This document shows positions 63,454 through 64,000 of a stretch of 64,000 bases of DNA, piece after piece (positions within the stretch are counted from its first letter, which is position 1; each line of letters begins with the position of its first letter). This DNA comes from Tumebacillus algifaecis (lineage in GTDB: Bacteria > Bacillota > Bacilli > Tumebacillales > Tumebacillaceae): positions 1,789,001-1,853,000 of the forward strand of contig NZ_CP022657.1 in assembly GCF_002243515.1 (NCBI RefSeq), given 5' to 3'. The translations under genes and the position numbers were made by a program. The notes below the pieces were generated by a model. The model had not been told where the DNA came from. It ran no database searches and saw only the letters and a list, made by a program, of their open reading frames with translations.

Positions 63454-64000
63454 ATGTGTGGCATCGTGGGAATGTACAACAAAACCGGGCGTGGGGTTGA
63501 CGAACAGGTACTCGAGCGGATGCATGCTCAAATCGTACACCGTGGTCCGGATGATTCGGGCGTTCACTTCGACGGGCCGGTCGGGCTCGGGTTTCGCCGC
63601 TTGTCGATCATCGACTTAGAAGGCGGGCACCAGCCGATGCCGAATGAAGATGGAACGGTCTGGATCTCATTTAATGGTGAGATTTACAACTTCCAAGAGC
63701 TTCGCAAATGGCTTCTGGAGCGAGGTCATCAGTTCCAGACCGAATGTGACACTGAGGTCATCGTTCACCTGTATGAAGAAAAAGGCGTTGACTGCGTGAA
63801 AGAGTTACGCGGCATGTTCGCCTTTGCGATCTATGATACGAAAAATGATCTGGTGATGATTGCACGCGACCATTTTGGGATCAAGCCGTGCTATTATACG
63901 GAAACGGCCGACTCGATCGCTTGGGGCTCTGAGATCAAATCATTGCTCGAAGTGCCTGGTGTCGCGCGCGAAGTCAATCCGGAGTCGTTCTGGAACTATT
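63454..64000 (+). CDS. asnB: Glutamine-hydrolysing asparagine synthetase, N-terminal part (runs off the window end)
   Basis: The frame is open to the last base, so only about 182 residues are visible. After the initiator Met the nucleophile Cys2 follows (MCGIVGMYN), then HRGPDDSG, RRLSIIDL, SFNGEIYNF and the CDTEVIVHLYEE stretch of the class II glutaminase domain. ARDHFGIKPCYY leads toward the synthetase domain. AsnB makes asparagine from aspartate, glutamine and ATP; sporulation-type AsnO-like enzymes look the same in this part. Confidence 0.93.
   Translation, partial: MCGIVGMYNKTGRGVDEQVLERMHAQIVHRGPDDSGVHFDGPVGLGFRRLSIIDLEGGHQPMPNEDGTVWISFNGEIYNFQELRKWLLERGHQFQTECDTEVIVHLYEEKGVDCVKELRGMFAFAIYDTKNDLVMIARDHFGIKPCYYTETADSIAWGSEIKSLLEVPGVAREVNPESFWNY

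Overview
The window looks like a chromosomal segment of an endospore-forming, naturally competent Bacilli-type Firmicute with moderate GC. The sporulation genes (SpoVID-like, SpoIIB, SpoIVFA, SpoIVFB, Spo0B), the ComG operon, T-box control of valS and an L27 with a Prp-cleavable N-terminus support this. From memory, the gene order follows the Bacillus subtilis hem-spoVID-valS-folC-comC-spoIIB-maf-radC-mreBCD-minCD-spoIVFAB-rplU-prp-rpmA-spo0B-obg block. Several accessory insertions point to an Alicyclobacillaceae-like genome (Tumebacillus relatives), but that placement is inference.

Layout. 1-2.6 kb: end of the haem operon (hemD fragment, hemB, hemL). 2.6-3.95 kb: NCS2 nucleobase permease. 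3.96-5.99 kb, minus strand: the most unusual part, nine tandem genes for 35-40 residue peptides (eight intact, one broken). Each has a class I lanthipeptide-like leader with an FDLDVQV box and a short Ser/Thr/Cys core. No modification, export or immunity genes are recognisable in the window. Part of the array arose by a tandem duplication that also copied the 3' end of the permease. 6.1-9.05 kb: membrane protein, RluA-family pseudouridine synthase, Cys-rich small protein, DCC thiol oxidoreductase and an unknown protein. 9.2-18.2 kb: spore-coat locus with four CotS-family kinase-like proteins, a GT4 glycosyltransferase, GDP-mannose pyrophosphorylase and a SpoVID-like LysM protein. A phosphomannomutase-type enzyme at 21.4 kb could feed the same sugar-nucleotide route.

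18.5-25.5 kb: AlkD-like protein, an NlpC/P60 hydrolase behind a c-di-AMP riboswitch, and an FtsX-type ABC transporter with a small membrane protein. 25.5-32.8 kb: T-box-valS, folC, pilT, a short prepilin peptidase, and a YabE-like DUF348/G5/3D protein. 32.9-36.5 kb: SpoIIB, a secreted GH114-like glycosidase behind a c-di-GMP-I riboswitch, and aspartase. 36.7-51.3 kb: maf, radC, mreBCD, PBP2, minCD, spoIVFAB, RNase G, rplU-prp-rpmA, spo0B, obg and a JAMM protein. 51.4-64 kb: TauE/SafE permease, S66 carboxypeptidase, phosphoesterase, the seven-gene comG operon, a thermolysin-family protease, a triple 115-bp repeat, shikimate kinase and the start of asnB.

Main functional links: (i) spore coat assembly plus a mannose-type sugar-nucleotide supply; (ii) pilT, comC and comG as a competence/type IV pilus set; (iii) second-messenger riboswitches on two secreted wall or matrix hydrolases; (iv) the orphan lanthipeptide-like array. 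All calls come from reading the sequence; no database search was run.
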